From assembly GCF_900119705.1 (NCBI RefSeq), contig NZ_LT632322.1:310001-374000 (forward strand): 64,000 bases of DNA, given 5' to 3'. The first letter of the stretch is position 1, and each line of letters begins with the position of its first letter. This DNA comes from Murdochiella vaginalis. Its GTDB lineage: Bacteria; Bacillota; Clostridia; Tissierellales; Peptoniphilaceae. The position numbers and the translations under genes are program-made. This document shows positions 25,462 through 34,082 of the stretch, piece by piece. The notes under the pieces were generated by a model, which had not been told where the DNA came from, did not search any database, and saw nothing but the letters and a program-made list of their open reading frames with translations.

Positions 25462-26450
25462 TGGAGACGAAGAGTACCTCTGTACAAGAAACGAAGGAAA
25501 CGGCTGTAGCCTTGGATTCGATTCCGGAGCTTCCGCCCGATGCGTTCGAACCGCATGTGGTTGACGAAACGGCTTCTGAACACATTGTCGCCCCCGCATA
25601 TTCTTATTGGCGAAGCGTATTTCGTAAGTTTTTCTCCTCGAAAGTCGCCATCGTCATGCTCGTCATTATGTTGGCGGTATTCCTGCTGGCGTTTATTCAG
25701 CCGATGCTCTCCGGTTTTCACAACATGGACGCACCGAATATCAATAATCGCGCAGCATGGTACCAACGACCTTCGTGGCAATATCCGTTCGGCACGAACG
25801 ACATCGGACAGAACCTTTTTGATGCGGTTTGGGCAGGTGCGCGCACCAGTTTGTTCATCGCCTTCGTGGCGACAGCAATTGTTATGGTGATTGGCGTCAT
25901 TGTTGGCATGTTTTGGGGCTTCTCCAAAAAGATTGATACCGTGATGATTGAGGTCTATAACGTCATCTCCAACATTCCGTTTACGTTGGTGGTCATGGTA
26001 TTGGCATACACCTTCGGTGACGGTGTTTGGTCTCTGATTTTCGCCATGACGTGTACCACTTGGATTAGCGTGGCGTACTTTATTCGCGTGCAGGTCATGA
26101 TTATTCGTGACCGTGAGTACAACTTGGCGTCGCAGACGCTGGGTTCCAGTACGCCAAAGATTATCCGTAACAATATTCTGCCGTATCTAGTATCGGTTTT
26201 GATGACGCTTCTTTCGCGTTATGTACCGATGTTCATCTCCACGGAAGTGTTCTTGAGCTTTCTTGGTGTTGGTTTGACATCCGCCATTCCGTCTTTGGGA
26301 CGTATTGTGCAAAAGAACGCGCTCTATATGACTTCTGCGCCGTATCTGTTCCTTATTCCTCTTGCGGTAACCGCGTTAATCTCGGTTTCGCTCTATATTG
26401 TCGGGCAGACTCTGGCAGACGCCAGCGATCCCCGCAATCACATGGTATAG
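25461..26450 (+). CDS. oppC: Oligopeptide ABC transporter permease OppC
   Basis: A 329-residue inner-membrane partner of OppB. A soluble N-terminal tail of about 60 residues precedes six predicted helices. The coupling loop lies in REYNLASQTLGSSTPKIIRNNILP, and the FGTNDIGQNLFD segment common to OppC proteins is near residue 110. AAAGGAGG before the start lies inside the oppB end. oppD follows after 10 bases. Confidence 0.93.
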   Translation: METKSTSVQETKETAVALDSIPELPPDAFEPHVVDETASEHIVAPAYSYWRSVFRKFFSSKVAIVMLVIMLAVFLLAFIQPMLSGFHNMDAPNINNRAAWYQRPSWQYPFGTNDIGQNLFDAVWAGARTSLFIAFVATAIVMVIGVIVGMFWGFSKKIDTVMIEVYNVISNIPFTLVVMVLAYTFGDGVWSLIFAMTCTTWISVAYFIRVQVMIIRDREYNLASQTLGSSTPKIIRNNILPYLVSVLMTLLSRYVPMFISTEVFLSFLGVGLTSAIPSLGRIVQKNALYMTSAPYLFLIPLAVTALISVSLYIVGQTLADASDPRNHMV

Positions 26451-26460
26451 GAGGAACATC

Positions 26461-27531
26461 ATGACCAATAACATCCTGTCCATTAAAGAATTGCAAGTGA
26501 AATTTAAGGTGCGTGACCGCGAATTGACCGCGATTCGGCACATTTCCCTCGATATTGAAGAGGGCAAGGTTCTTGCCATCGTTGGGGAATCCGGCTCCGG
26601 AAAGTCCGTCTTTACGAAGACGTTTACCGGAATGTTGGAAAACAACGGGCGCGTCTCAAACGGTGAAATCTGGTTTGAAGGAAAAAACCTGATGGAGCTA
26701 AAGTCGGATAAAGACTGGGAAAAGATCCGCGGTAAAAAGATTGCGACCATCTTTCAGGACCCGATGACGTCTTTGGATCCGGTGCGTACCATCGGCTATC
26801 AGATTAGCGAGGTCATCATCAAACATCAGGGCAAGAGCAAAAAAGAAGCCAAAAGTCTCGCGATCGAGCTCATGGGTCGCGTCGGCATTCACGATCCGGA
26901 AAAACGCTACGATGAGTATCCGTTCATGTATTCCGGCGGTATGCGTCAACGTATTGTTATTGCTATCGCGCTGGCCTGCCGTCCGAAAATCCTCATCTGT
27001 GATGAGCCGACCACGGCTTTGGACGTGACCATTCAGGCGCAGATTATCGAGTTGATTAAAGAGCTTGCACAGGAATATCAATTTACAACCATCTATATCA
27101 CGCATGACCTCGGCGTGGTCGCGAAGGTGGCCGATAAGGTCGCCGTCATGTATGCGGGCCAGATTATTGAACACGGCACGGCGGAAGAAGTCTTCTTCGA
27201 TCCGCGTCATCCATATACATGGGGCCTGCTTTCGTCGCTGCCGCAGCTCGGCACGGGGCAGAAAGACCTCTACGCTATTCCCGGTACGCCGCCGTCTCTC
27301 TTCGAGACGATCAAAGGCGATGCCTTCGCGCCGCGCAATCAATACGCCATGAAGGTGGACTTTGAGCTGGAGCCACCGATGTTCCAGGTCTCTCCCACGC
27401 ATTTCGTCAAGTCGTGGCTTGAGCATCCGGATGCGCCAAAGGTGGAAAAGCCGGCGGTCATCCAAAATCTGCATGAGCGCATGGTGCAAATGACTTCGAA
27501 GGGAGGAGACTACAGTGACGACAACTATTGA
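26461..27531 (+). CDS. oppD: Oligopeptide ABC transporter ATPase OppD
   Basis: 356 residues from the ATG at 26461 (AGGAGGAACATC before it). Walker A GESGSGKS is near residue 42, signature YSGGMRQR near 160 and Walker [12 protein letters not shown] near 178. The C-terminal OppD-type extension after [15 protein letters not shown] lacks the usual cysteine-rich cluster motif. It forms a heterodimer with OppF to drive peptide import. It overlaps oppF by 17 bases. Confidence 0.95.
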   Translation: MTNNILSIKELQVKFKVRDRELTAIRHISLDIEEGKVLAIVGESGSGKSVFTKTFTGMLENNGRVSNGEIWFEGKNLMELKSDKDWEKIRGKKIATIFQDPMTSLDPVRTIGYQISEVIIKHQGKSKKEAKSLAIELMGRVGIHDPEKRYDEYPFMYSGGMRQRIVIAIALACRPKILICDEPTTALDVTIQAQIIELIKELAQEYQFTTIYITHDLGVVAKVADKVAVMYAGQIIEHGTAEEVFFDPRHPYTWGLLSSLPQLGTGQKDLYAIPGTPPSLFETIKGDAFAPRNQYAMKVDFELEPPMFQVSPTHFVKSWLEHPDAPKVEKPAVIQNLHERMVQMTSKGGDYSDDNY

Positions 27532-28519
27532 TAACACGAATCAGCCGCAAGTTCCCAATTCGGATGGTGATCGTGAAGTTCTCCTCGACGTGCGCGGGAT
27601 GGAAGTGACTTTCCGCAACAACGGCAAAAAGTTTCGCGCGGTAAAAGACGTCACCTTCCAGATCTATAAAGGGGAAAAGTTTTCTCTGGTCGGGGAATCC
27701 GGCTCCGGAAAAACGACCATCGGACGAGCCATCATCGGTTTGCATCCGACGTCTGCGGGCGAAGTGTATTTCAAGGGCAAGAGAATCAACGGTAATCTAT
27801 CAAAAAAAGAAGAGCACGAGCTCGTGCGCGATATTCAGATGATCTATCAGGATCCGGCGGCATCGCTCAATGAACGTGCTACGGTCGATCACATTGTCGC
27901 GGAAGGCATTGATAACTATCATCTCTACAAGGACGCTACGGAGCGTTCTAATAAGGTGGATCAGGCATTGTCCTCGGTCGGCCTGTTGCCGGAGCACAAA
28001 TCGCGTTATCCGCATGAGTTTTCCGGCGGTCAGCGTCAACGTATCGGTATTTCGCGTTCTATCGTCATGCGTCCTGATTTCATCATTGCGGATGAACCGA
28101 TTTCGGCGTTGGACGTCTCCATTCGTGCCCAGGTGCTTAACCTCATGAACAAGTTTCGTGATACCGAGGGAATCACCTATCTCTTCATCGCTCATGACCT
28201 TTCGGTCGTGCGCTATTTCTCCGATCGTATTGCGGTCATTCACAATGGCCGTATCGTGGAAATCGCGGAGACGGAAGAGCTCTTTGCGCATCCGATGCAT
28301 CCCTATACGCGCTCTCTTCTCCAGTCGGTACCGATCCCGGATCCGCTGATCGAGAAGAACAAGAAACTCGTCATCTACGATGAGAGCACGCGCGATTTTT
28401 CCGGCGAAAAGCCGAAGCTGCGCGAACTGGTTCCCGGCCATTTTGTTTTTATGAATGACCGTGAAAAAGCCGAATATCTCATCTCTTACGAGAAGCGCAC
28501 GAAGAACCTGCAAAAGTAA
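27515..28519 (+). CDS. oppF: Oligopeptide ABC transporter ATPase OppF
   Basis: 334 residues starting at GTG 27515, five bases after GGGAGGAGAC and inside oppD. Walker [10 protein letters not shown] is near residue 67, signature [14 protein letters not shown] near 169, Walker [15 protein letters not shown] near 187, and [16 protein letters not shown] is the OppF/DppF-type C-terminus. It is the last gene of the operon, closed by a strong terminator. Confidence 0.95.
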   Translation: MTTTIDNTNQPQVPNSDGDREVLLDVRGMEVTFRNNGKKFRAVKDVTFQIYKGEKFSLVGESGSGKTTIGRAIIGLHPTSAGEVYFKGKRINGNLSKKEEHELVRDIQMIYQDPAASLNERATVDHIVAEGIDNYHLYKDATERSNKVDQALSSVGLLPEHKSRYPHEFSGGQRQRIGISRSIVMRPDFIIADEPISALDVSIRAQVLNLMNKFRDTEGITYLFIAHDLSVVRYFSDRIAVIHNGRIVEIAETEELFAHPMHPYTRSLLQSVPIPDPLIEKNKKLVIYDESTRDFSGEKPKLRELVPGHFVFMNDREKAEYLISYEKRTKNLQK

Positions 28520-28550
28520 TTTCGTTCAAGATCGTTTATGTGCTTGTGAA

Positions 28551-28582
28551 AAGCCGCCGAAGTTTTGCTTCGGCGGCTTTTT
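28551..28582 (+). terminator. Terminator of the opp operon
   Basis: Stem AAGCCGCCGAAG with CTTCGGCGGCTT and a T-run, 31 bases after the oppF stop. Confidence 0.88.
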
Positions 28583-28591
28583 ATGCGGCTG

Positions 28592-28680
28592 TCGAGTGGA
28601 TTTGGGAATTTAGGGAAAGCACTCTACAGGCGTGGGCGTTGCTGTAGAGTCAATTTGTTAATTCAACGAAACCACTCTAC
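28592..28680 (+). repeat. Palindromic array C1 (two units, 53-bp period)
   Basis: Two diverged C-family units begin at 28592 (TCGAGTGG) and 28645 (TAGAGTCA) and close with ACTCTAC. The 53-bp step equals that of the larger C arrays at 42189 and 57975. The loops differ from those copies. It begins only ten bases after the opp terminator. Confidence 0.75.
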
Positions 28681-29201
28681 GACGCTTTTTCCATTCGCCA
28701 TGACGTTGTCGCGAAGGAAGATTTGCGGGAAAACACGAAGGATTAATTTTCATACAATATTAACAAAAGCTTTAATTTGGATGACAAAAGCGCCTCTATA
28801 TGGAGTGGGGTGAAAAAATATAGGCACAAGTAAAATTATAAATATCGCAGACGGATGCGTAACCTTCCATCGCATATTCTGACCTGCTGAATGCCCAACG
28901 AATGTCAAGAGCACACTTAAAATTTGTTTATCCACAGGAATGTGGATAACTTGTTGATAAAAAAGGCATGTTTTAGGGGAAAAACAGTTTTTTCCACCAT
29001 CATACTCACGACTTGTCAACATATCCACAACCTGTAAGGGATGAATACTGAATGGGAAAAGAAACTATATTTATTCATTTGTTGCGATATGGGCGTAACG
29101 AGAAACAAAATATGCACTTATTCATTCCGGGAAAAGTTTTCGGAAAGCGAACGTTTTCATGAAATTGGGGTAAACACGTGATAACTAGGAAGGGGGAAGT
29201 C
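28681..29201. other. Intergenic region between opp and hpf
   Basis: About 520 bp with no convincing gene. The first part is plain AT-rich sequence. The middle holds the DnaA-box group at 28928-29029. The last 150 bp are AT-rich leader of the hibernation factor gene. I could not fix its promoter. Confidence 0.5.
28928..29029. promoter_or_regulatory. DnaA-box group upstream of hpf
   Basis: TTATCCACA (28928-28936) and its exact inverse TGTGGATAA (28941-28949) face each other four bases apart. A third site ATATCCACA (29021-29029) differs by one base. Perfect inverted DnaA consensus boxes are unlikely by chance. No dnaA, dnaN or other origin gene is nearby, so DnaA-controlled transcription or a DnaA reservoir is more likely than oriC. 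Confidence 0.6.
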
Positions 29202-29744
29202 ATGAAAATTGCTTATTACGGAAAGAACGTCAATTTACGCGAGAACACGAAAAAGGATATCGATAAGAAAGTGTCCCGCTTGAACAAATATTTCCGGGAG
29301 GACGTCGAGGCAAGGGTAACCGTCTCCCAGGAGAAATCCGGAATGCGTTGTGAAATTACCATCCCCATTCCCGCTTCGGGAACCATTCTTCGTGCCGACC
29401 AGGTGGATGAAGATTTGCTGGTTGCTGTGGACAACTGTATCAGCGGCCTGGTGTCACAGATTCGAAAGTATAAAACGAAGCTGGAGCGCCGTCGTTACGT
29501 AAAGAATGCGATCCGCTTTGCGGAAGTTGAGGAACCGGCACCGGAAGAGGTTTTGCCGGAAGATGTTGACATCGCCCGCACCAAAGAGATCGAGGTTCTG
29601 CCCATGGGTACGGAGGAAGCCGTGGACCAGATGGAATTGCTCGGACATGACTTTTTCCTCTATTTTGACATGGATCGCGAACGAATCTGCTGCGTTTATA
29701 AACGCAAAGCGGGCAACTACGGTTTGCTGGTTCCGACGAAGTAA
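29202..29744 (+). CDS. hpf: Ribosome hibernation promoting factor, long form
   Basis: 180 residues from the ATG at 29202 after GAAGGGGGAAG. An in-frame GTG upstream has no such site. The N-terminal S30AE domain (MKIAYYGKNVNLRE with a positively charged face) binds the 30S decoding region. The C-terminal domain of about 55 residues (VLPMGTEEAVDQMELLGHDFFLY) dimerises and pairs ribosomes into inactive 100S particles in starvation. It is a single gene between a DnaA-box region and a shared terminator. Confidence 0.94.
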   Translation: MKIAYYGKNVNLRENTKKDIDKKVSRLNKYFREDVEARVTVSQEKSGMRCEITIPIPASGTILRADQVDEDLLVAVDNCISGLVSQIRKYKTKLERRRYVKNAIRFAEVEEPAPEEVLPEDVDIARTKEIEVLPMGTEEAVDQMELLGHDFFLYFDMDRERICCVYKRKAGNYGLLVPTK

Positions 29745-29828
29745 GTAAACCGTCGGAGTCAAAAATTAGGAAAGTACCATAGAATCAAAAGTCGCCCGGA
29801 CAACGAGAAGGCGAGCGCGAAAGTAAAA

Positions 29829-29865
29829 AGAAGAGCACCGGCCAAAGCCGGCGCTCTTCTTTTTG
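29829..29865. terminator. Bidirectional terminator between hpf and the NSS symporter gene
   Basis: AAGAGC-A-CCGGC, CAAA loop, GCCGG-C-GCTCTT, A-rich before and T-rich after, between convergent genes. Confidence 0.85.
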
Positions 29866-29886
29866 TGCGTCAATACGATTGTGGTA

Positions 29887-31314
29887 TCAGCCGATACCGC
29901 CCAAGATCGCACCGGCGATGAGTGCGATTAAAGCGGCTGCACAGTAGAAGTACTTTCCCAGGGGATAGAACCAGTTGCCGATGGGTTTTTTGGTTCCTTC
30001 GTTGACAGCGTGTAGCGCGGTTTCTTTCTTGAGCACCCAGAAGAACATGATGCCGGCTAAGAGCGCGCCAAACGGGCAGAGGTAAATCGAAACCATGTCC
30101 ATCCACTGCGACGTCCAGGGTTGAATCAGGATGGCAACGATCGCACCCAGTACGCCGATTGTGGCGACAGCCGGCACACGTTTAAATTTGAACTTTTCCT
30201 GCAGGAAGGCCACAGGCGCCTCGTAAAGATTAATTTGCGAAGTAACGCCTGCGAACAGCACGCAGATAAAGAAGATCATTCCAACGATGCGGCCGCCGGG
30301 CATGCCGTTAAAGACGTTCACGAGATAAATGAACATCAGTCCCGGTCCGCCATCGACGTTGTTGATTTCGGATCCGAGCATGACCGCCATGGCCGGAATG
30401 ATAACGAAGGCGGCAAGGTGGGCGGCGATGGTATCAAAGAGCGCGACGTTGAATGCCGAGGAAGGAATGGATTCTTTCTTAGACAGGTAGGAACCGTAGA
30501 TGACGGAACCGTTGCCGGCAACGGAGAGCGAGAAAAACGCTTGTCCGAAGGCGAAAATCCATACTTTAGGATCGGCAAGGCCTGCCGGGCTCAGGGTGAA
30601 GATGAACTTGTAGCCTTCGCCGGCTCCGGAAAGGGTTGCGATGTAGATCGCGAGTCCTACAAAGAGGATGAAGAGTAACGGCATCATGATCTTGTTGGCT
30701 TTTTCAATACCGCCGGCAATGCCCATACTCATAATGGCGAGCGATACGAAGAGGCCGATTAACAGCCAGACACCGTTTCCGACGCCGAAGAGGCCGCCGG
30801 AGAACATCATATGAATGGCTTCTCCGAAGGTTTCCGCTTCAGGGGCAATGGAGCCGAAGGAACCGCCGATCGCCGACATTTCCGTTCCCAGCGCATAGAG
30901 TTCTCCGTTGATGCCCATCCAGCAATACTTGAAAATCCAGCTCATGACGACGGTATAGCCGATGGCAAGCATCAGGGCGCCCACAATGGGAATGGCGCCG
31001 AACACTTCGCCGAGACGACGGCTGCCGGTACGTTCTTTGGTGGCCATGCCGAAGGCGCCCACCGGGCCGGCTTCGGCCATACGGCCGAGCGCAAACTCTT
31101 CAATGATGCCCGTGGAGCCGATGAGCAGCACAAAGAGCAGATAGGGCAGAATGAAAGTCAAGCCGCCATATTTCTGTACCAAAATCGGGAAACGCCAAAT
31201 GTTTCCCATGCCCACGGCGGAACCGATGCAGGCGAGGATGAATCCCCAGCGAGAGGCAAATCCATCGCGTTTTTCCACCGGAGCAGCATTTGTTGTGGAA
31301 TTTGGATTAGTCAT
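29887..31314 (-). CDS. Neurotransmitter:sodium symporter family transporter
   Basis: A 475-residue LeuT-fold protein with about eleven to twelve hydrophobic helices. The first helix carries the hallmark GSAVGMGNIWRFPIL near residue 33, with its unwound sodium and substrate site. FSLSVAGNGSVIYGSYL in the middle matches the sixth-helix region. The family imports amino acids with sodium. The gene lies 11 bp downstream of tryptophanase on the same strand, so tryptophan (or another tnaA substrate) is the likely cargo, which is inference from position. Confidence 0.92.
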   Translation of the reverse strand: MTNPNSTTNAAPVEKRDGFASRWGFILACIGSAVGMGNIWRFPILVQKYGGLTFILPYLLFVLLIGSTGIIEEFALGRMAEAGPVGAFGMATKERTGSRRLGEVFGAIPIVGALMLAIGYTVVMSWIFKYCWMGINGELYALGTEMSAIGGSFGSIAPEAETFGEAIHMMFSGGLFGVGNGVWLLIGLFVSLAIMSMGIAGGIEKANKIMMPLLFILFVGLAIYIATLSGAGEGYKFIFTLSPAGLADPKVWIFAFGQAFFSLSVAGNGSVIYGSYLSKKESIPSSAFNVALFDTIAAHLAAFVIIPAMAVMLGSEINNVDGGPGLMFIYLVNVFNGMPGGRIVGMIFFICVLFAGVTSQINLYEAPVAFLQEKFKFKRVPAVATIGVLGAIVAILIQPWTSQWMDMVSIYLCPFGALLAGIMFFWVLKKETALHAVNEGTKKPIGNWFYPLGKYFYCAAALIALIAGAILGGIG

Positions 31315-31325
31315 AGGACACCTCG

Positions 31326-32969
31326 TTATTTTTCTTCGTTCGGATACGGCTCAAGGAATGCATGGAAGTGACGCATGGGCAGGTTGTGTCCCCAGGTGAT
31401 GCGCATATTCGGGATGCTTTCCCGGTCTTCATATAATTGTTTTACCGCGGCAATCACGTAATCCAGATGTTCTTTTGATAAGCGGCTGCGGTCGATGGCA
31501 AAGCGCACAACGTTGGCGACTTCGGCCTGTTGTTCCGGGGTCTTGAGATCATATTCCATCGAGAAATCGCCCAGCTCCGCCACGCGGATGCCGTAACGAC
31601 GAATGAGCTCCAGCGAGAAGCCTTCACCGGCAAAGGATTCATGATCACGCTTGCCGTCAAAGAAGGTATCCATGTTGATGTAAACGGCATGGCCGCCCGC
31701 CGGCAATACAACACCTTTGACGCCGGCATTATAGAAGCCCTGTGCCAGATATTCGGCTTGCGCCACGCGTTCCTGCATATAATGAATATCGCAGCTTTCA
31801 TAGAGTCCCACGGCCAGCGCCATAATGTCATGGCCGCTCATTCCGCCGTACGAATCGTTGCCGTAGCAGGAGATCTGCTTTACCTTCAACAACACGCCGA
31901 CATCCCTTTTGACGGAGCCGTCTTCGTTGAAGTCGCAGAATTTTTGCCAGAAGAGTCCCTTGTCACGGAAGGCGAGCATGCCGCCCATGTTGGCATGGCC
32001 GTCTTTCTTTGCTGACATGGCGAAGACGTCGCAGTATTGGAACATTTCCGTTGCAATTTCAGCAATGGACTTGTCCGCATAGCCTTCTTCATTCATCTTG
32101 ATGAAATACGCATTTTCCGCCCAGCGAGCCGCATCGAAGACGACCGGAATTTCATAGGAATGGGCAACCTCGTTGATGGCCTTGAGGTTCGCCATGGAAA
32201 CCGGCTGTCCGCAGACGGGGTTGTTCGTAATGCAGCAGAAGACCAGCGGTACATTTTCCGGGCCGACGCCTTCAATGAGCTGCTTTAATTTCGAAATATC
32301 CATGTTGCCTTTGAACGGATTCTTTTCGTACTTTCCGCCTTCCGGCACTTCCCACAGCAGTTCCTTGTTATAAAGGTTTCTCGGGATAGAACCCATTTGT
32401 TTAATATTGCCTTCTGTGGTGTCAAAGTGACCATTGGAGGGAATGGTAAATTTCTTTCCGGGATGGCGTTCGTTGAGAATGTTGCGCACAATTTCCATCA
32501 AAACGGATTCAGCAGCGCGTCCCTGCTGGATAATAAAGCTGTTCGGACGCTCCATTTGTGCGGCGCCACCGTTGAAGAATTGTCCTTCGTATTCCTGCAG
32601 ATAGACTTCGTCCATCATCTTTTCGACATCCCGGCAATCCGTACGCACCAGGTCCAGCACTTTTTTCCAGTTTTTCTCTCCGCCGCGTTCAAAAATATCA
32701 CGGAAGGTATCCAACAGCACATAGTAACCGGTGTTGCGGCCATATGCCTCATCACCAAGGAAAAGCGCTGCCCACTGGGTATTGGTCATCGCTGTCGTGC
32801 CGGAATCCGAAAGCATATCGACGCTGAGCATTCCCGAAGGAAACGCAAACTCGTTATAATGTGTCGCTTTTAATGCTCGTTCGCGTTGCTCAACGGTCAC
32901 CTCCGGCAAATCACGAACAACATAGGAAAAATGATGTGGTGTGGGAACGGATAATTCATACTTTTTCAT
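31326..32969 (-). CDS. tnaA: Tryptophanase (tryptophan indole-lyase)
   Basis: 547 residues from the ATG at 32969, after GGAGGTATTTTCT. It cleaves tryptophan to indole, pyruvate and ammonia with PLP. Matches to the beta-eliminating lyase family include DMLSDSGTTAMT near residue 50, GDEAYGRN, TNNPVCGQPVSMANLKA, FDAARWAENAYFIK and the PLP lysine in MSAKKDGHANMGG near 320. It is about 75 residues longer than the E. coli enzyme. The extra sequence includes the FERGGEKNWKK to QMERPNS segment near 90-140. Tyrosine phenol-lyase is the nearest alternative. The co-located symporter fits tryptophan or tyrosine use. Confidence 0.88.
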   Translation of the reverse strand: MKKYELSVPTPHHFSYVVRDLPEVTVEQRERALKATHYNEFAFPSGMLSVDMLSDSGTTAMTNTQWAALFLGDEAYGRNTGYYVLLDTFRDIFERGGEKNWKKVLDLVRTDCRDVEKMMDEVYLQEYEGQFFNGGAAQMERPNSFIIQQGRAAESVLMEIVRNILNERHPGKKFTIPSNGHFDTTEGNIKQMGSIPRNLYNKELLWEVPEGGKYEKNPFKGNMDISKLKQLIEGVGPENVPLVFCCITNNPVCGQPVSMANLKAINEVAHSYEIPVVFDAARWAENAYFIKMNEEGYADKSIAEIATEMFQYCDVFAMSAKKDGHANMGGMLAFRDKGLFWQKFCDFNEDGSVKRDVGVLLKVKQISCYGNDSYGGMSGHDIMALAVGLYESCDIHYMQERVAQAEYLAQGFYNAGVKGVVLPAGGHAVYINMDTFFDGKRDHESFAGEGFSLELIRRYGIRVAELGDFSMEYDLKTPEQQAEVANVVRFAIDRSRLSKEHLDYVIAAVKQLYEDRESIPNMRITWGHNLPMRHFHAFLEPYPNEEK

Positions 32970-33249
32970 AGAAAATACCTCCAGTTTGACGCATGGCGTC
33001 GTGTGCGGAGGTACCCCGGTCATCGCGGCCCATAAGCTCCGGGACGGTCGACTGGCGGACAGTACCTGACAGAGTAAAAAACAGTCCCTGCTCATCGCGT
33101 GTGGCCTCTCGCGCGGTTACAGGTTGCGCGTGCGGCATGTGCGCAAGCACAGGGCTTTCGCAGCGTAGTTCGCACGCAGGGTTGCGCGGTAGCTGAGCTT
33201 TATAGCCGGTTGCGCGCAGAATACGGTGGGGAATCGATTTCCCCACCAT
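32956..33249 (-). CDS. Leader reading frame ahead of tnaA, 97 codons
   Basis: An ATG at 33249 lies five bases after a perfect AAAGGAGG, about 40 bases downstream of a sigma-A promoter. The frame continues to 32956, ending 14 bases inside tnaA. The product is Arg-rich, has no tryptophan and matches nothing I recognise. A 9-bp hairpin (GGTGGGGAA with TTCCCCACC) covers codons 2-8. Its role may be to control tnaA by coupled translation, different from TnaC, which needs a key tryptophan. Expression is not proven. Confidence 0.45.
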   Translation of the reverse strand: MVGKSIPHRILRATGYKAQLPRNPACELRCESPVLAHMPHAQPVTAREATRDEQGLFFTLSGTVRQSTVPELMGRDDRGTSAHDAMRQTGGIFYEKV

Positions 33250-33295
33250 GGCCCACCTCCTTTCATTTTGGTTTTGACCAAGGTTTCATGACTTT

Positions 33296-33325
33296 ATTTT
33301 AATCCTTTCGAAATTCCGGCGTCAA
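33296..33325 (-). promoter_or_regulatory. Sigma-A promoter of the tnaA leader
   Basis: On the minus strand TTGACG (33325-33320), 18-bp spacer, TAAAAT (33301-33296). The start would fall near 33289, just upstream of the leader frame's ribosome site. The -35 box touches module A1. Confidence 0.7.
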
Positions 33326-33432
33326 CAAAGCCGCCCCGTTCGCGCGCCGCCGGCTTCTCCTCGGCGGGGGCGATTGCAGAGGGCATATTTCCTGCTCGTC
33401 GAAGATGCGGCGCGCGAACGGGGACGGCTTTG
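33326..33432. repeat. Module A, copy 1
   Basis: Terminal arms of about 25 bases (start CAAAGCCGCCCCGTTCGCGC) pair almost perfectly, with one bulged base. Inside are GCCGGCTTCTCCTCGGC, itself a small hairpin, and GCTCGTCGAAGATGCGGC, both conserved in the other three A copies. It sits between the tnaA promoter and a tandem of B units. Confidence 0.85.
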
Positions 33433-33553
33433 TAGTGGGTGTGGGGGGAATTTTATCCGGCCTGCGGCCGTAGGGAGGTGCGGGAGAGCGATTGCTTATC
33501 GGTTGCTTTCTGCTGCTTTTAGGCTGGCCGGAGTGAAGTTTGAGGAACGAAGC

Positions 33554-33775
33554 GGAGCGCCGCTTGGAATGGGGATGGCGGCGCAGTTGAGGTGGAGCGC
33601 CGCTTGGAATGGGGATGGCGGCGCAGTTGAGGTGGAGCGCCGCTTGGAATGGGGGTGGCGGTGCGGTTAAGGCGGAGCGCCGCTGGAAATGCTGTTGGCG
33701 GCGCAGTTTCAGAAGGAAGCCGCCTTCGGCGGCGTTTTCAAACCGCCGGCCGTAGGCCGGCTCTTTATTTTTGGA
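33554..33775 (+). repeat. Module B, copy 1, with its first hairpin repeated four times
   Basis: Units starting GGAGCGCCGC at 33554, 33594, 33634 and 33674, exactly 40 bp apart, each hold GCGCCGC facing GGCGGCGC. After the last one follow the constant part GAAGCCGCCTTCGGCGGCGT and CCGCCGGCC-TAGGCCGGC with a T-rich tail, three GC hairpins in all. The last hairpin plus TTTATTTTT looks like a terminator. Frames that translate this block are not genes. Confidence 0.85.
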
Positions 33776-33799
33776 GCAAGCTTCATCACTTCTTTGGAC

Positions 33800-33949
33800 G
33801 ATGGTGGTGGAAGCGCGATTTCGGCAAACCACCACCATCGCCGAAGCCGCAAGTGATGGTGGTGGAAGCCCATTTTTGCCAAACTACCACCATCGCCAAA
33901 GCCGCAACAGATGGTGGCGAAAGCGCGTTTTGCCCCAACTGCCACCATC
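33800..33949 (+). repeat. Palindromic array D2 (three units, 55-bp period)
   Basis: Units at 33800, 33855 and 33910, GATGGTGGTGG...CCACCATC. The loops vary (GCGCGATTTCGGCAAA, GCCCATTTTTGCCAAA, GCGCGTTTTGCCCC). A degenerate trailing half unit runs to about 33968. Module B1 precedes it. Confidence 0.88.
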
Positions 33950-34038
33950 GCCATGGCCGCCACCATCGGTGCAAAAAAAGACGACGACAGGGTCGGTTTT
34001 GCTTTTCTCCAAAGTCTTCACACGAATGGGCGCTAAAA

Positions 34039-34047
34039 TGCTATGAT
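34039..34047 (+). promoter_or_regulatory. Extended -10 promoter of secA
   Basis: TGCTATGAT, a TG-n extended -10, lies 36 bases before the secA ATG. There is no good -35 box. Confidence 0.5.
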
Positions 34048-34082
34048 AAGAGTGTTGTAAAGCAACGGACAAGGGAGTAGAT

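Noticed and set aside
28565-28813. 82-codon gene after opp
   Set aside because: It begins inside the terminator and crosses the C1 palindromes, with no ribosome site.
28928-29029. Chromosomal origin oriC
   Set aside because: Only three DnaA boxes, with no AT-rich unwinding region of typical size and no dnaA, dnaN, rpmH or gyrase genes nearby.
33060-33249. TnaC-type tryptophan attenuation
   Set aside because: The leader frame contains no tryptophan codon and is far longer than known TnaC peptides, so only a general leader call is made.
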